From positions 1 through 6,194 of the forward strand of contig JBNMLC010000044.1 of NCBI GenBank assembly GCA_050874665.1: 6,194 nucleotides of DNA, in the 5' to 3' direction. The DNA is from RUG11237 sp050874665. Lineage in GTDB: Bacteria; Bacillota; Clostridia; Lachnospirales; Lachnospiraceae. The notes beneath the pieces were generated by a model. It saw only the letters and a list, made by a program, of their open reading frames with translations. It searched no databases and was not told the DNA's origin. The position numbers were made by a program, and so were the translations under genes. The stretch's first letter is position 1. Every line of letters starts with the position of its first letter. This document shows, one piece after another, positions 1 to 4,401 of this stretch.

Positions 1-150
1 GAAAAAAAGAAAGAACAGCAGGAAAAACCTCAGGCTCGTTCTTCCTTAAAGGAACGACTTGCAGCAAAACAGAAGGAAGTGGCACAGGGGAAAAATAAAG
101 ATTCCAAAGAGCTGGATAAAACTAAAAAGACGAACAGGGAGGAAATATAG
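1..150 (+). CDS. C-terminal tail of a conjugative-element protein (partial)
   Basis: The frame is open from the first base to the TAG at 148-150 and encodes the last 49 residues of a protein whose start lies outside the window. The tail is extremely charged, rich in Lys, Glu and Gln, with a helix-prone stretch around SSLKERLAAKQKE. No folded domain is visible. Tails of this kind end several accessory proteins of Clostridial integrative and conjugative elements, such as YodL/DUF4316-type proteins, which often sit directly before a TTRAP gene. Here a TTRAP-like gene starts 4 bases after the stop. That this is the tail of such a protein is inferred from composition and neighbour only; the reading frame itself is solid, since the next gene's ribosome binding site lies inside its end. 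Confidence 0.6.
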   Translation, partial: EKKKEQQEKPQARSSLKERLAAKQKEVAQGKNKDSKELDKTKKTNREEI

Positions 151-154
151 GAAT

Positions 155-361
155 ATGAATAATCCATTTACGGTTGAAGAAACAAATCTGATATGCATTT
201 TCCAGAGTGACAGCAGAACAAAAGTAATTAAGGATATTCACAAGGCAGTCGGACATATCGACGATGATGATCTGGTGGAATTGTCGGTGCGTGTTGTGAA
301 AAAACTGGAAAACATGAGCGATGAGGAATATGCCGGATTGGTACTGGAAGAGGCAGAATAA
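155..361 (+). CDS. TTRAP-like transposon-transfer assisting protein
   Basis: The gene encodes 68 residues. It starts NNPFTVEETNLICIF and ends in an acidic tail with KLENMSDEEYAGL. From memory this pattern matches the small TTRAP family (transposon-transfer assisting protein) of Clostridial conjugative transposons, which share an N-terminal NPFT-EE-NL-CI motif, an SR pair near residue 20 (S20-R21 here) and a C-terminal L-x-M-[SG]-[DE] helix. Its biochemical role is not well established. The ATG at 155 is chosen because GGGAGG at 137-142 precedes it and the conserved motif begins at residue 2. A longer reading from a TTG at 59 would run through the upstream gene in another frame and is unlikely. 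It is co-transcribed with the upstream partial gene, and the terminator at 365-410 closes the unit. Confidence 0.75.
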   Translation: MNNPFTVEETNLICIFQSDSRTKVIKDIHKAVGHIDDDDLVELSVRVVKKLENMSDEEYAGLVLEEAE

Positions 362-364
362 GGG

Positions 365-410
365 AAGGCTCGCAGGTAGGTGTATTGTACGCCTTTCTGC
401 GAGCTTTTTT
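365..410 (+). terminator. Rho-independent terminator after the TTRAP-like gene
   Basis: GCTCGCAG at 368-375 pairs perfectly with CTGCGAGC at 397-404. An inner helix (AGGTGT at 378-383 with ACGCCT at 389-394, one G-T pair) extends the hairpin to a five-base loop, and six T residues follow at 405-410. It begins 4 bases after the stop codon and marks the end of the mobile-element transcript. Confidence 0.92.
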
Positions 411-418
411 CATAGGTG

Positions 419-447
419 TTTTTATGGGACACCATGAAATCTATAAT
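419..447 (+). promoter_or_regulatory. Possible promoter of the cysteine-rich microprotein gene
   Basis: A perfect TATAAT lies at 442-447 with a weak TTTTTA at 419-424, 17 bases apart. Between them is a small palindrome, ATGG-GACA-CCAT (424-435). The start point would fall near 454, just before the ribosome binding site at 461-467, which leaves a very short leader. The upstream terminator means this gene needs its own promoter. Confidence 0.4.
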
Positions 448-475
448 GAAAGCAGAAAGAGGAAAGGACGAAAAT

Positions 476-595
476 ATGATGCACAGATTATATTATTGGA
501 TGTGGAAGTCAATTGGAGATAAAAAGTTTTGTAAGCATTGTTGCCTATTCTGCAAATTCTATGAAGTTTGCAGGCAGGATGGGGATTGTTCGTAA
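476..595 (+). CDS. Small cysteine-rich protein, 39 residues, function unknown
   Basis: The reading frame has ATG-ATG at 476-481, stops with TAA at 593-595, and is preceded by AGGAAAGGA (461-468) at good spacing. The N-terminus is aromatic and basic, with YYWMW at residues 6-10. The C-terminal half carries six cysteines at residues 19, 22, 23, 26, 32 and 38, spaced C-x2-CC-x2-C-x5-C-x5-C, plus one histidine at 21. This suggests a zinc or iron-sulfur knuckle or a disulfide-rich microprotein. I do not recognise a named family. It stands alone between a terminator and the WYL regulator gene, with a possible promoter at 419-447. The dense cysteines and the good ribosome binding site argue that it is real rather than chance. 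Confidence 0.55.
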   Translation: MMHRLYYWMWKSIGDKKFCKHCCLFCKFYEVCRQDGDCS

Positions 596-605
596 AAGAT
601 AAACC

Positions 606-635
606 TGTCCTATAATATTCCCTATATGATACAAT
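606..635 (+). promoter_or_regulatory. Possible promoter of the WYL regulator gene
   Basis: An extended -10 element, TG-A-TACAAT, lies at 627-635, and a second candidate, TATAAT, at 611-616. Neither has a good -35 at standard spacing. A start near 642 would give a leader of about 38 bases before the GTG at 680. Which element is used cannot be decided from the sequence. Confidence 0.35.
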
Positions 636-679
636 GTGGTAAAATTTAGTCAAGTTTTTATCATAAGGGGGCGAGATAT

Positions 680-1672
680 GTGCCAAAGGGGACTAATCAG
701 AAGTTAAAGCTGTATTATCTTGCAAAAATCATGGTAAGCAATACCGATGATGAACACGCAATGACTTTGCAGGATATAAAAAATGCACTGGAGCAGTATG
801 AGATTACCGCAGACAGGAAAAGTCTGTATGATGATTTTAATGTGCTGCGTGATATGGGGATAGACATTCTCGGAGAACAGCGTGGCAGGAGCTATTATTA
901 TCATGTAGGAAAGAAAAAATTTGAGCTGGCTGAACTGAAATTGTTGGTAGATGCAATCCAATCATCTAAGTTTATTACAGTAAAAAAATCACATGAACTG
1001 ATTCGAAAATTAGAGAGCTTTGCAAGCAGATATGAAGCATCAAACCTTCAGCGACAAGTGGTGGTTACCGGACGTATCAAGACTATGAATGAGTGTATTT
1101 ACTACAATGTGGATGCGATACATTCAGCAATCGCCAACAATCGGATGATACAGTTTCAATATTTCCAATGGAATACCAAGAAGAAAATGGAAATGCGTCA
1201 TAACGGACAGTTTTATAAAATCAGTCCATGGGCATTGACATGGGATGATGAAAATTATTATCTGGTTGGATATGATGCACAGGCAGAGAAAATCAAGCAT
1301 TATCGTGTCGATAAAATGCGGAAATTATCGATAATGGAAGAAAAAAGCGAGGGCAGAGAGCATTTCAAACAGTTTAACCTTGCCTCCTATGCAAAAAAGA
1401 ACTTTGGGATGTTCGGAGGGGAAGAAGTAAATGTGCGTATGCAGTTCTCTAATGATCTGGTAGGTGTTGTGATAGACCGATTTGGAAAAGATATTATTAT
1501 ATCTCCGGCGGATGAAGAACATTTCATAGTAAATGTGAATGTTGCAATCAGCAGTCAGTTCTTCGGATGGGTGTTTGCACTCGGAACTGGTGTAAAGATA
1601 TTAGCACCTGAAAATGTGGTAGAGCGTATGAAACAGGAAATAGATGCGTTGCATGGTTTTTATAACAAATAA
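680..1672 (+). CDS. WYL-domain transcriptional regulator (DeoR-like HTH)
   Basis: The protein has 330 residues. Residues about 8-72 form a winged helix-turn-helix of the HTH_11/DeoR type: TLQDIKNAL, then a recognition segment TADRKSLYDDFNVLRDMGI and a wing with GRSYYYH. A helical linker follows to about 140. The WYL domain spans about 142-215 with the signature PWALTWDDENYYLVGYD at 183-199, where Tyr replaces the usual Trp of W-Y-L, and a conserved HYRVDKM at 207-213. A WCX-type C-terminal domain ends the protein. Family members bind DNA as dimers and respond to nucleic acid or nucleotide ligands; many control DNA-damage or phage-defence genes. The start is GTG, preceded by AAGGGGG at 665-671. 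No in-frame ATG is available nearby; the ATG at 678 is in another frame. The broken gene at 1689 follows by 16 bases and was probably co-transcribed. Confidence 0.93.
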   Translation: MPKGTNQKLKLYYLAKIMVSNTDDEHAMTLQDIKNALEQYEITADRKSLYDDFNVLRDMGIDILGEQRGRSYYYHVGKKKFELAELKLLVDAIQSSKFITVKKSHELIRKLESFASRYEASNLQRQVVVTGRIKTMNECIYYNVDAIHSAIANNRMIQFQYFQWNTKKKMEMRHNGQFYKISPWALTWDDENYYLVGYDAQAEKIKHYRVDKMRKLSIMEEKSEGREHFKQFNLASYAKKNFGMFGGEEVNVRMQFSNDLVGVVIDRFGKDIIISPADEEHFIVNVNVAISSQFFGWVFALGTGVKILAPENVVERMKQEIDALHGFYNK

Positions 1673-1688
1673 TGAAGGGAGTTGCTAT

Positions 1689-1942
1689 ATGGGATTATAT
1701 GAAGATGATGGGGAATTTATAAATGATTTAATCGCATTTGACACTTCGCAGATTCAGAGACGATGTTACGGCATCATTTATGGGGACGGATGTTTGTGAG
1801 AGCATATTATTGTATCAGTCCCAGACTTGTAGAGAAATATGGTTCTGCAAACTGGTTCCGTAGAATATGGCGAAGATTCTTAGATTTTATGGTTGATAAG
1901 CTCCATGAAAAAGGTATTGAAGATACAAAATATGCAGGATGA
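1689..1942 (+). pseudogene. Broken CFI-box-CTERM-like protein gene
   Basis: A proper start exists: GAAGGGAG at 1674-1681, then ATG at 1689, opening a frame that reads MGLYEDDGEFINDL but stops with TGA at 1797-1799 after 36 residues. From about 1742 a frame shifted by two bases reads FADSETMLRHHLWGRMFV, then RAYYCISPRLVEKYG and a WFRRIW helix, ending at TGA 1940-1942. That order (GR-x-FV-x-x-YY-x-x-SP-x-LV, then WF and a short polar tail) matches, from memory, the C-terminus of CFI-box-CTERM proteins. The cysteine-containing CFI box that should precede it is absent, so an internal deletion or a frameshift joined the two ends. The shifted frame also contains an ATG at 1763 that could give a 59-residue product, but no ribosome binding site is obvious there. 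Family assignment is recalled, not searched. Confidence 0.6.
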
Positions 1943-2264
1943 AGCAGAGCAGAAAGCAAAGATAGACAGAGAACAGGCAAATGAGCTTGAGTATGTTGAT
2001 GAATCACAGAAGTCAGATGATGCAGAAAGTGCTAACGCTTCTAGTGGAAGTGCTGGTGCTAAGCCTGTAAGGAATCCTGAGAGGGAAAAGCCTAAGTGGG
2101 AGGATACCATCACAAATCGAATGCTGCACTGGTCATATACACCGGAGCAGAAAGAGGAAGTGAAGAAGGCATTAGCTGCAGGAGTTCCGAAAGCAACGAT
2201 TCTTACTTACTTCTATCCGGATGTTTCTGTGGAGAGGGTGAGTTTATATCGGAAGAAGCATTAA
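1932..2264 (+). CDS. Uncharacterised acidic protein with C-terminal YTPEQ helix motif
   Basis: The frame encodes 110 residues from the ATG at 1932 and stops with TAA at 2262-2264. The first half is low-complexity and charged (QDEAEQKAKIDREQ), followed by a Ser/Ala/Gly-rich linker. The second half looks folded: KWEDTITNRMLHW, then YTPEQKEEVKKALAAGVPK and TYFYPDVSVERV. The Y-[ST]-PEQ-x4-[IV]-x3-L-x-AG unit resembles helical units seen in accessory proteins of Clostridial mobile elements. The start is uncertain. The frame stays open back to a TTG at 1893, but 1893-1931 is coding for the CFI-like frame, so residues read there in this frame are probably spurious. No strong ribosome binding site precedes any candidate start. 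Overlap with the broken gene suggests translational coupling, or that this too is a displaced 3' fragment. No function is assigned. Confidence 0.6.
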   Translation: MQDEAEQKAKIDREQANELEYVDESQKSDDAESANASSGSAGAKPVRNPEREKPKWEDTITNRMLHWSYTPEQKEEVKKALAAGVPKATILTYFYPDVSVERVSLYRKKH

Positions 2265-2273
2265 ATGATATAG

Positions 2274-2308
2274 CATAGGCACAGAAAATGTGGTATACTG
2301 TGCCTATG
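2274..2308. repeat. 11-bp perfect inverted repeat
   Basis: CATAGGCACAG at 2274-2284 pairs perfectly with CTGTGCCTATG at 2298-2308 around a 13-base loop. It begins 10 bases after the stop of the 1932-2264 gene, so it may act as a terminator, but no T run follows on either strand. The right arm overlaps an extended -10-like TG-G-TATACT (2291-2299), so it could instead be an operator or a sequestering hairpin. Confidence 0.75.
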
Positions 2309-2389
2309 TGAAATGAATGTTTTACCGAACAGAATTTGGATGAATATATGGTAATAAATGATTCTGCATGAGAAAGAGCAATGCACTGC

Positions 2390-2464
2390 TATGTTTTCAG
2401 AAATCGTGTAGAACCTATTTGTTGCGTAATAGTTGATGCAGACATGAATAGATCTGAAAACATA
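2390..2464. repeat. 12-bp inverted repeat around a 51-base interior
   Basis: TATGTTTTCAGA at 2390-2401 is the exact reverse complement of TCTGAAAACATA at 2453-2464. The 51-base interior has no recognised content and no flanking target duplication is seen. It may be the basal stem of an RNA structure or the arms of a decayed small element. The arms are AT-rich, so chance is possible. Confidence 0.6.
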
Positions 2465-2468
2465 AAAT

Positions 2469-2487
2469 AATAACAATTACTGTTATT
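2469..2487. promoter_or_regulatory. Palindromic candidate operator at the rubredoxin promoter
   Basis: AATAACA (2469-2475) and TGTTATT (2481-2487) form a perfect 7-bp dyad around a five-base spacer. The right arm overlaps the first two bases of the -35 element at 2486, a position where a bound protein could block or contact RNA polymerase. The binding protein is unknown. Confidence 0.5.
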
Positions 2488-2514
2488 GAAGATAGTGAAA
2501 TTATTATGTATAAT
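2486..2514 (+). promoter_or_regulatory. Sigma-A-type promoter for rubredoxin-hemerythrin
   Basis: TTGAAG at 2486-2491 and TATAAT at 2509-2514 are separated by 17 bases. Four of six -35 bases and all -10 bases match the consensus. Transcription would begin near 2521, giving a leader of about 85 bases before the rubredoxin ATG. Confidence 0.72.
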
Positions 2515-2605
2515 CTATATGTAGAAAACAAAGAGACAAAACACTGAAAAATACGGTGGAAATCTAATAACAAAAATAAATCAACAGGAAAAGGAGAAAA
2601 TGACT

Positions 2606-2770
2606 ATGAAAAAATATGAATGTGGACCATGTGGCTATATTTATGATCCGGCAGTAGGAGATCCAGACGGAGGTATTGCTCCAGGAACTGCATTTGAGGA
2701 TATTCCAGATGACTGGGTATGTCCAGTCTGTGGATTGGGAAAAGATGTTTTTGTTCCTGTAGAAGACTAA
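2606..2770 (+). CDS. Rubredoxin
   Basis: This 54-residue protein is a complete rubredoxin. One iron is held by four cysteines in two knuckles: C6-G-P-C9-G-Y and C39-P-V-C42-G. The intervening core GDPDGGIAPGTAFEDIPDDW is the family hallmark, and the length equals the usual 52-54 residues. Rubredoxin is a cytoplasmic one-electron carrier that in anaerobes passes electrons from NAD(P)H:rubredoxin reductase to oxygen- and peroxide-detoxifying proteins such as rubrerythrin, flavodiiron protein or superoxide reductase. The ATG at 2606 is preferred over the in-frame ATG at 2600 because AAGGAG at 2591-2596 lies 9 bases before the former but only 3 before the latter. The hemerythrin gene follows by 76 bases with no terminator between, so they are probably one transcript from the promoter at 2486-2514. 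Confidence 0.97.
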   Translation: MKKYECGPCGYIYDPAVGDPDGGIAPGTAFEDIPDDWVCPVCGLGKDVFVPVED

Positions 2771-2846
2771 GCAGATAATGCTAATATGAAACTGACAGAC
2801 ACAAAAAGAATCCAAGAGAAAATAAAAAAGAAATGGAGACCAGATT

Positions 2847-3281
2847 ATGACTTATGATTTAAATATTACTTTTGATGACAATTTAATAACAGGAAATAAA
2901 ACAATTGATACACAGCATAAGGAATTGATTGACCGTATCCAGAACTTTGTAACTGCATGTCAAAATGGCGACAGCAAGCTAAAAGCAATCAAAATGCTGG
3001 ATTATCTGGATGAGTATACTAACTTTCATTTCAAAGAAGAGGAAAAGCTTCAGGAAAATGCTGGTTATCCAGAGTATGAAAAACATCACGAAAAACATGA
3101 AGAGTTTAAAAAGACAATTCAGGAACTGCAAGAATACCTTCAGGATTATGAAGGACCAACAGAACAGTTTAGTGAACTTGTACAGAAAAATGTAATCGAT
3201 TGGCTATTTGGACACATTAAAACATATGACCGCTCTGTAGCAGAATTTATCTTTATGAGAGAGAATCCAGACCGATACTAA
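2847..3281 (+). CDS. Bacteriohemerythrin (di-iron oxygen-binding protein)
   Basis: This is a single-domain hemerythrin of 144 residues, a four-helix bundle. All seven expected di-iron ligands are present: H24 in DTQHKEL, H61 and E65 in HFKEEE, H80 and H84 in the HxxxHxxF stretch after YPEY, and H123 and D128 in WLFGHIKTYD. The protein binds O2 reversibly at the di-iron site; in anaerobes such proteins are thought to scavenge or store oxygen or protect against it and possibly NO. There is no signal peptide or membrane segment, so it is cytoplasmic. TGGAGA at 2834-2839 provides the ribosome binding site 8 bases before the ATG. It is probably co-transcribed with rubredoxin, a natural electron donor for oxygen detoxification, and the unit ends at the terminator at 3334-3364. 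Confidence 0.96.
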   Translation: MTYDLNITFDDNLITGNKTIDTQHKELIDRIQNFVTACQNGDSKLKAIKMLDYLDEYTNFHFKEEEKLQENAGYPEYEKHHEKHEEFKKTIQELQEYLQDYEGPTEQFSELVQKNVIDWLFGHIKTYDRSVAEFIFMRENPDRY

Positions 3282-3333
3282 AATAAAACAAGGAAGTATC
3301 GAAGGTAATGGAAGATAAGGCCAGATAAATGTG

Positions 3334-3364
3334 AGGACGTGGGAGAGATCCTGCGTCCTTTTTT
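3334..3364 (+). terminator. Rho-independent terminator after hemerythrin
   Basis: An 11-pair stem (3334-3344 with 3349-3359, including two G-T pairs) is closed by the tetraloop GAGA at 3345-3348. The outer six pairs, AGGACG with CGTCCT, are perfect. Six T residues run from 3359 to 3364, the first being the end of the stem. It ends the rubredoxin-hemerythrin unit. Confidence 0.92.
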
Positions 3365-3431
3365 AGTACGTAATAGTATCAATCTTGTGTTTCTCTTTAT
3401 TAAGACTTTCAGAAATTTCATATATGACACA

Positions 3432-3463
3432 AAGAACCACCAAGGCACAGAAAGGTGGTTCTT
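3432..3463. terminator. Hairpin, possible second terminator
   Basis: AAGAACCACC (3432-3441) pairs perfectly with GGTGGTTCTT (3454-3463) around a 12-base loop, and ATATTTT follows. The large loop and short T run make it a weaker terminator than the one at 3334-3364. It may act as a backup or insulate the next promoter. Confidence 0.5.
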
Positions 3464-3492
3464 ATATTTTGCAGTGAATGAATCAATTATTT

Positions 3493-3507
3493 TGTGATGA
3501 TATCACA
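3493..3507. promoter_or_regulatory. Palindromic activator-type site upstream of the SDR gene
   Basis: TGTGAT-GAT-ATCACA is a perfect 6-bp dyad with a three-base spacer, centred at 3500, 29 bases before the first T of the -10 at 3529. With a start near 3541 the centre is at about -41, the class II activator position of Crp/Fnr-type proteins. The half-sites resemble theirs (TGTGA and TCACA), but the spacing between them is 5 rather than the usual 6 bases. The same core recurs at 4328-4340 at identical distance from a -10. Confidence 0.6.
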
Positions 3508-3528
3508 GAAAATAATTTACCTTTTGCT

Positions 3529-3534
3529 TATAAT
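3529..3534 (+). promoter_or_regulatory. -10 element of the SDR promoter
   Basis: A perfect TATAAT stands without a recognisable -35 at 16-18 bases (the 17-base position, 3506-3511, reads CAGAAA). This is typical of a promoter that depends on an activator, here probably bound at 3493-3507. The leader would be about 26 bases. Confidence 0.62.
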
Positions 3535-3566
3535 GTAGCTACAAACTAAGTAAGGAGGTAGTCTAA

Positions 3567-4313
3567 ATGAGATTAAAAGATAAGGTTGCAATCATTACGG
3601 GTGGCAGTCGTGGAATAGGATTTGCTACAGCTGATAAATTCTTGAAGGAAGGTGCTTCAGTTGTGTTGGCAGCAAGTTCACAGGAATCAGCAGATGTTGC
3701 TGTAGATAAATTAAAAGGAAAATATCCCAATGCAATAGTTGCTGGAATTAGTCCAAATCTGGCAAGCATGGAGTCTGTCAGAAAGGCTTTTAAAGAGGCA
3801 ACTGAAAAATATGGATGTGTCGACATACTGGTAAATAATGCAGGAATTTCAGAAAATACCTCATTTATGGATTATACAGAGGAGACCTTTGATAAAGTCA
3901 TTGACCTAAATGTAAAAGGAGTATTTAATACTACTCGTGTAGCAGCAGAATGTATGGTGGCAAGAGGCAAGGGTGTCATTCTCTCAACTTCTTCCATGGT
4001 GAGTATTTCGGGACAGCCAAGTGGGGTTGCTTATCCGGCATCGAAGTTTGCGGTAAACGGATTGACTGTATCATTAGCAAGAGAACTAGGACCTAAAGGT
4101 ATTCGTGTTAATGCTGTTGCACCTGGGATTACAGAAACTGATATGATGAAAGCTGTGCCAAAGGAAGTTATCGAACCTATGATTGAAAGAATCCCATTGC
4201 GTCGTCTTGGACAGCCAGAAGATATTGCCAATGCGTTTGTGTTTCTTGCTTCAGATGAGGCGAGTTACATTACAGGTGTTATATTAAGTGTAGATGGTAT
4301 GGCAAGAAGTTAA
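3567..4313 (+). CDS. Short-chain dehydrogenase/reductase, FabG/BaiA-like
   Basis: This 248-residue protein is a classical SDR of normal length, with a Rossmann fold. Visible are the cofactor motif TGGSRGIG (11-18), NNAG (90-93), N115, and the catalytic S143, Y156 and K160 (YPASK), followed by PGITETDM (186-193) and the C-terminal SVDG. It should oxidise or reduce a hydroxyl/keto group with NAD(P)H. FabG (3-oxoacyl-ACP reductase) is the default annotation. Features such as IITGGSRGIGFA, GVAYPASK and the SVDG ending also recall BaiA-type hydroxysteroid dehydrogenases, so the substrate is undecided. The end of strand 2 (LAASSQES) has no acidic residue, which leans towards NADP(H). N64 replaces the Asp commonly found near the adenine. 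It lacks fatty-acid synthesis neighbours, which weakens a housekeeping FabG role. AAGGAGGT at 3552-3559 is an ideal ribosome binding site. Confidence 0.93.
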   Translation: MRLKDKVAIITGGSRGIGFATADKFLKEGASVVLAASSQESADVAVDKLKGKYPNAIVAGISPNLASMESVRKAFKEATEKYGCVDILVNNAGISENTSFMDYTEETFDKVIDLNVKGVFNTTRVAAECMVARGKGVILSTSSMVSISGQPSGVAYPASKFAVNGLTVSLARELGPKGIRVNAVAPGITETDMMKAVPKEVIEPMIERIPLRRLGQPEDIANAFVFLASDEASYITGVILSVDGMARS

Positions 4314-4327
4314 TTTAATGTGGTATG

Positions 4328-4340
4328 GTGATGTAATCAC
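4328..4340. promoter_or_regulatory. Second copy of the activator-type palindrome, upstream of thioredoxin
   Basis: GTGAT-GTA-ATCAC is a perfect 5-bp dyad centred at 4334, exactly 29 bases before the first T of TATAAT at 4363. Downstream bases also agree with the copy at 3493-3507: GAAAA follows one base after the dyad end in both, then AA at the same offset. Over 24 aligned positions starting at GTGAT (3494 and 4328), 19 are identical. Confidence 0.6.
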
Positions 4341-4362
4341 GGAAAACAAATGAAATTAAGAC

Positions 4363-4368
4363 TATAAT
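4363..4368 (+). promoter_or_regulatory. -10 element of the thioredoxin operon promoter
   Basis: A perfect TATAAT lies 34 bases before the thioredoxin ATG, with no good -35 at 16-18 bases. Its layout copies that of the SDR promoter, so the operon can be expressed independently of SDR read-through but probably under the same activator. Confidence 0.6.
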
Positions 4369-4401
4369 AAAGCTATAAAAAAAGATAAGGAGGACTGTAA
4401 A

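Larger units (their letters stand above)
2265..2605 (+). other. 341-base gene-free stretch before rubredoxin
   Basis: No convincing coding region is seen on either strand. The longest + readings are a 29-residue frame (2381-2470) and shorter ones with weak ribosome binding sites; a 71-residue minus-strand frame has no gene-like features. The stretch holds a hairpin (2274-2308), a wide inverted repeat (2390-2464), and the rubredoxin promoter with its palindrome (2469-2514). It lies where mobile-type genes give way to redox genes, so it may contain an element boundary, though no attachment site can be identified. Confidence 0.6.

Noticed and set aside
59..361. A 100-residue reading of the TTRAP-like gene from a TTG at 59
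   Set aside because: It overlaps 92 bases of the upstream gene in another frame; the ATG at 155 has the ribosome binding site and begins at the family motif.
2381..2470. 29-residue + strand frame starting MHCYVFRNRVEP
   Set aside because: It has a weak ribosome binding site, no recognised similarity, and lies within the inverted-repeat region; chance cannot be excluded.
2261..2476. 71-residue minus-strand frame across the gene-free stretch
   Set aside because: Its composition (scattered Ile, His, Cys, Phe, Tyr) is typical of antisense reading of AT-rich DNA, and no start signal is seen.
3010..3195. 61-residue + frame inside hemerythrin
   Set aside because: It is an out-of-frame shadow of the hemerythrin gene, whose seven metal ligands are all in the main frame.
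2277..3453. The 11-mer AGGCACAGAAA occurs both in the hairpin at 2277-2287 and in the hairpin loop at 3443-3453
   Set aside because: The surrounding bases and structures differ (arm in one, loop in the other), so it is probably coincidence.
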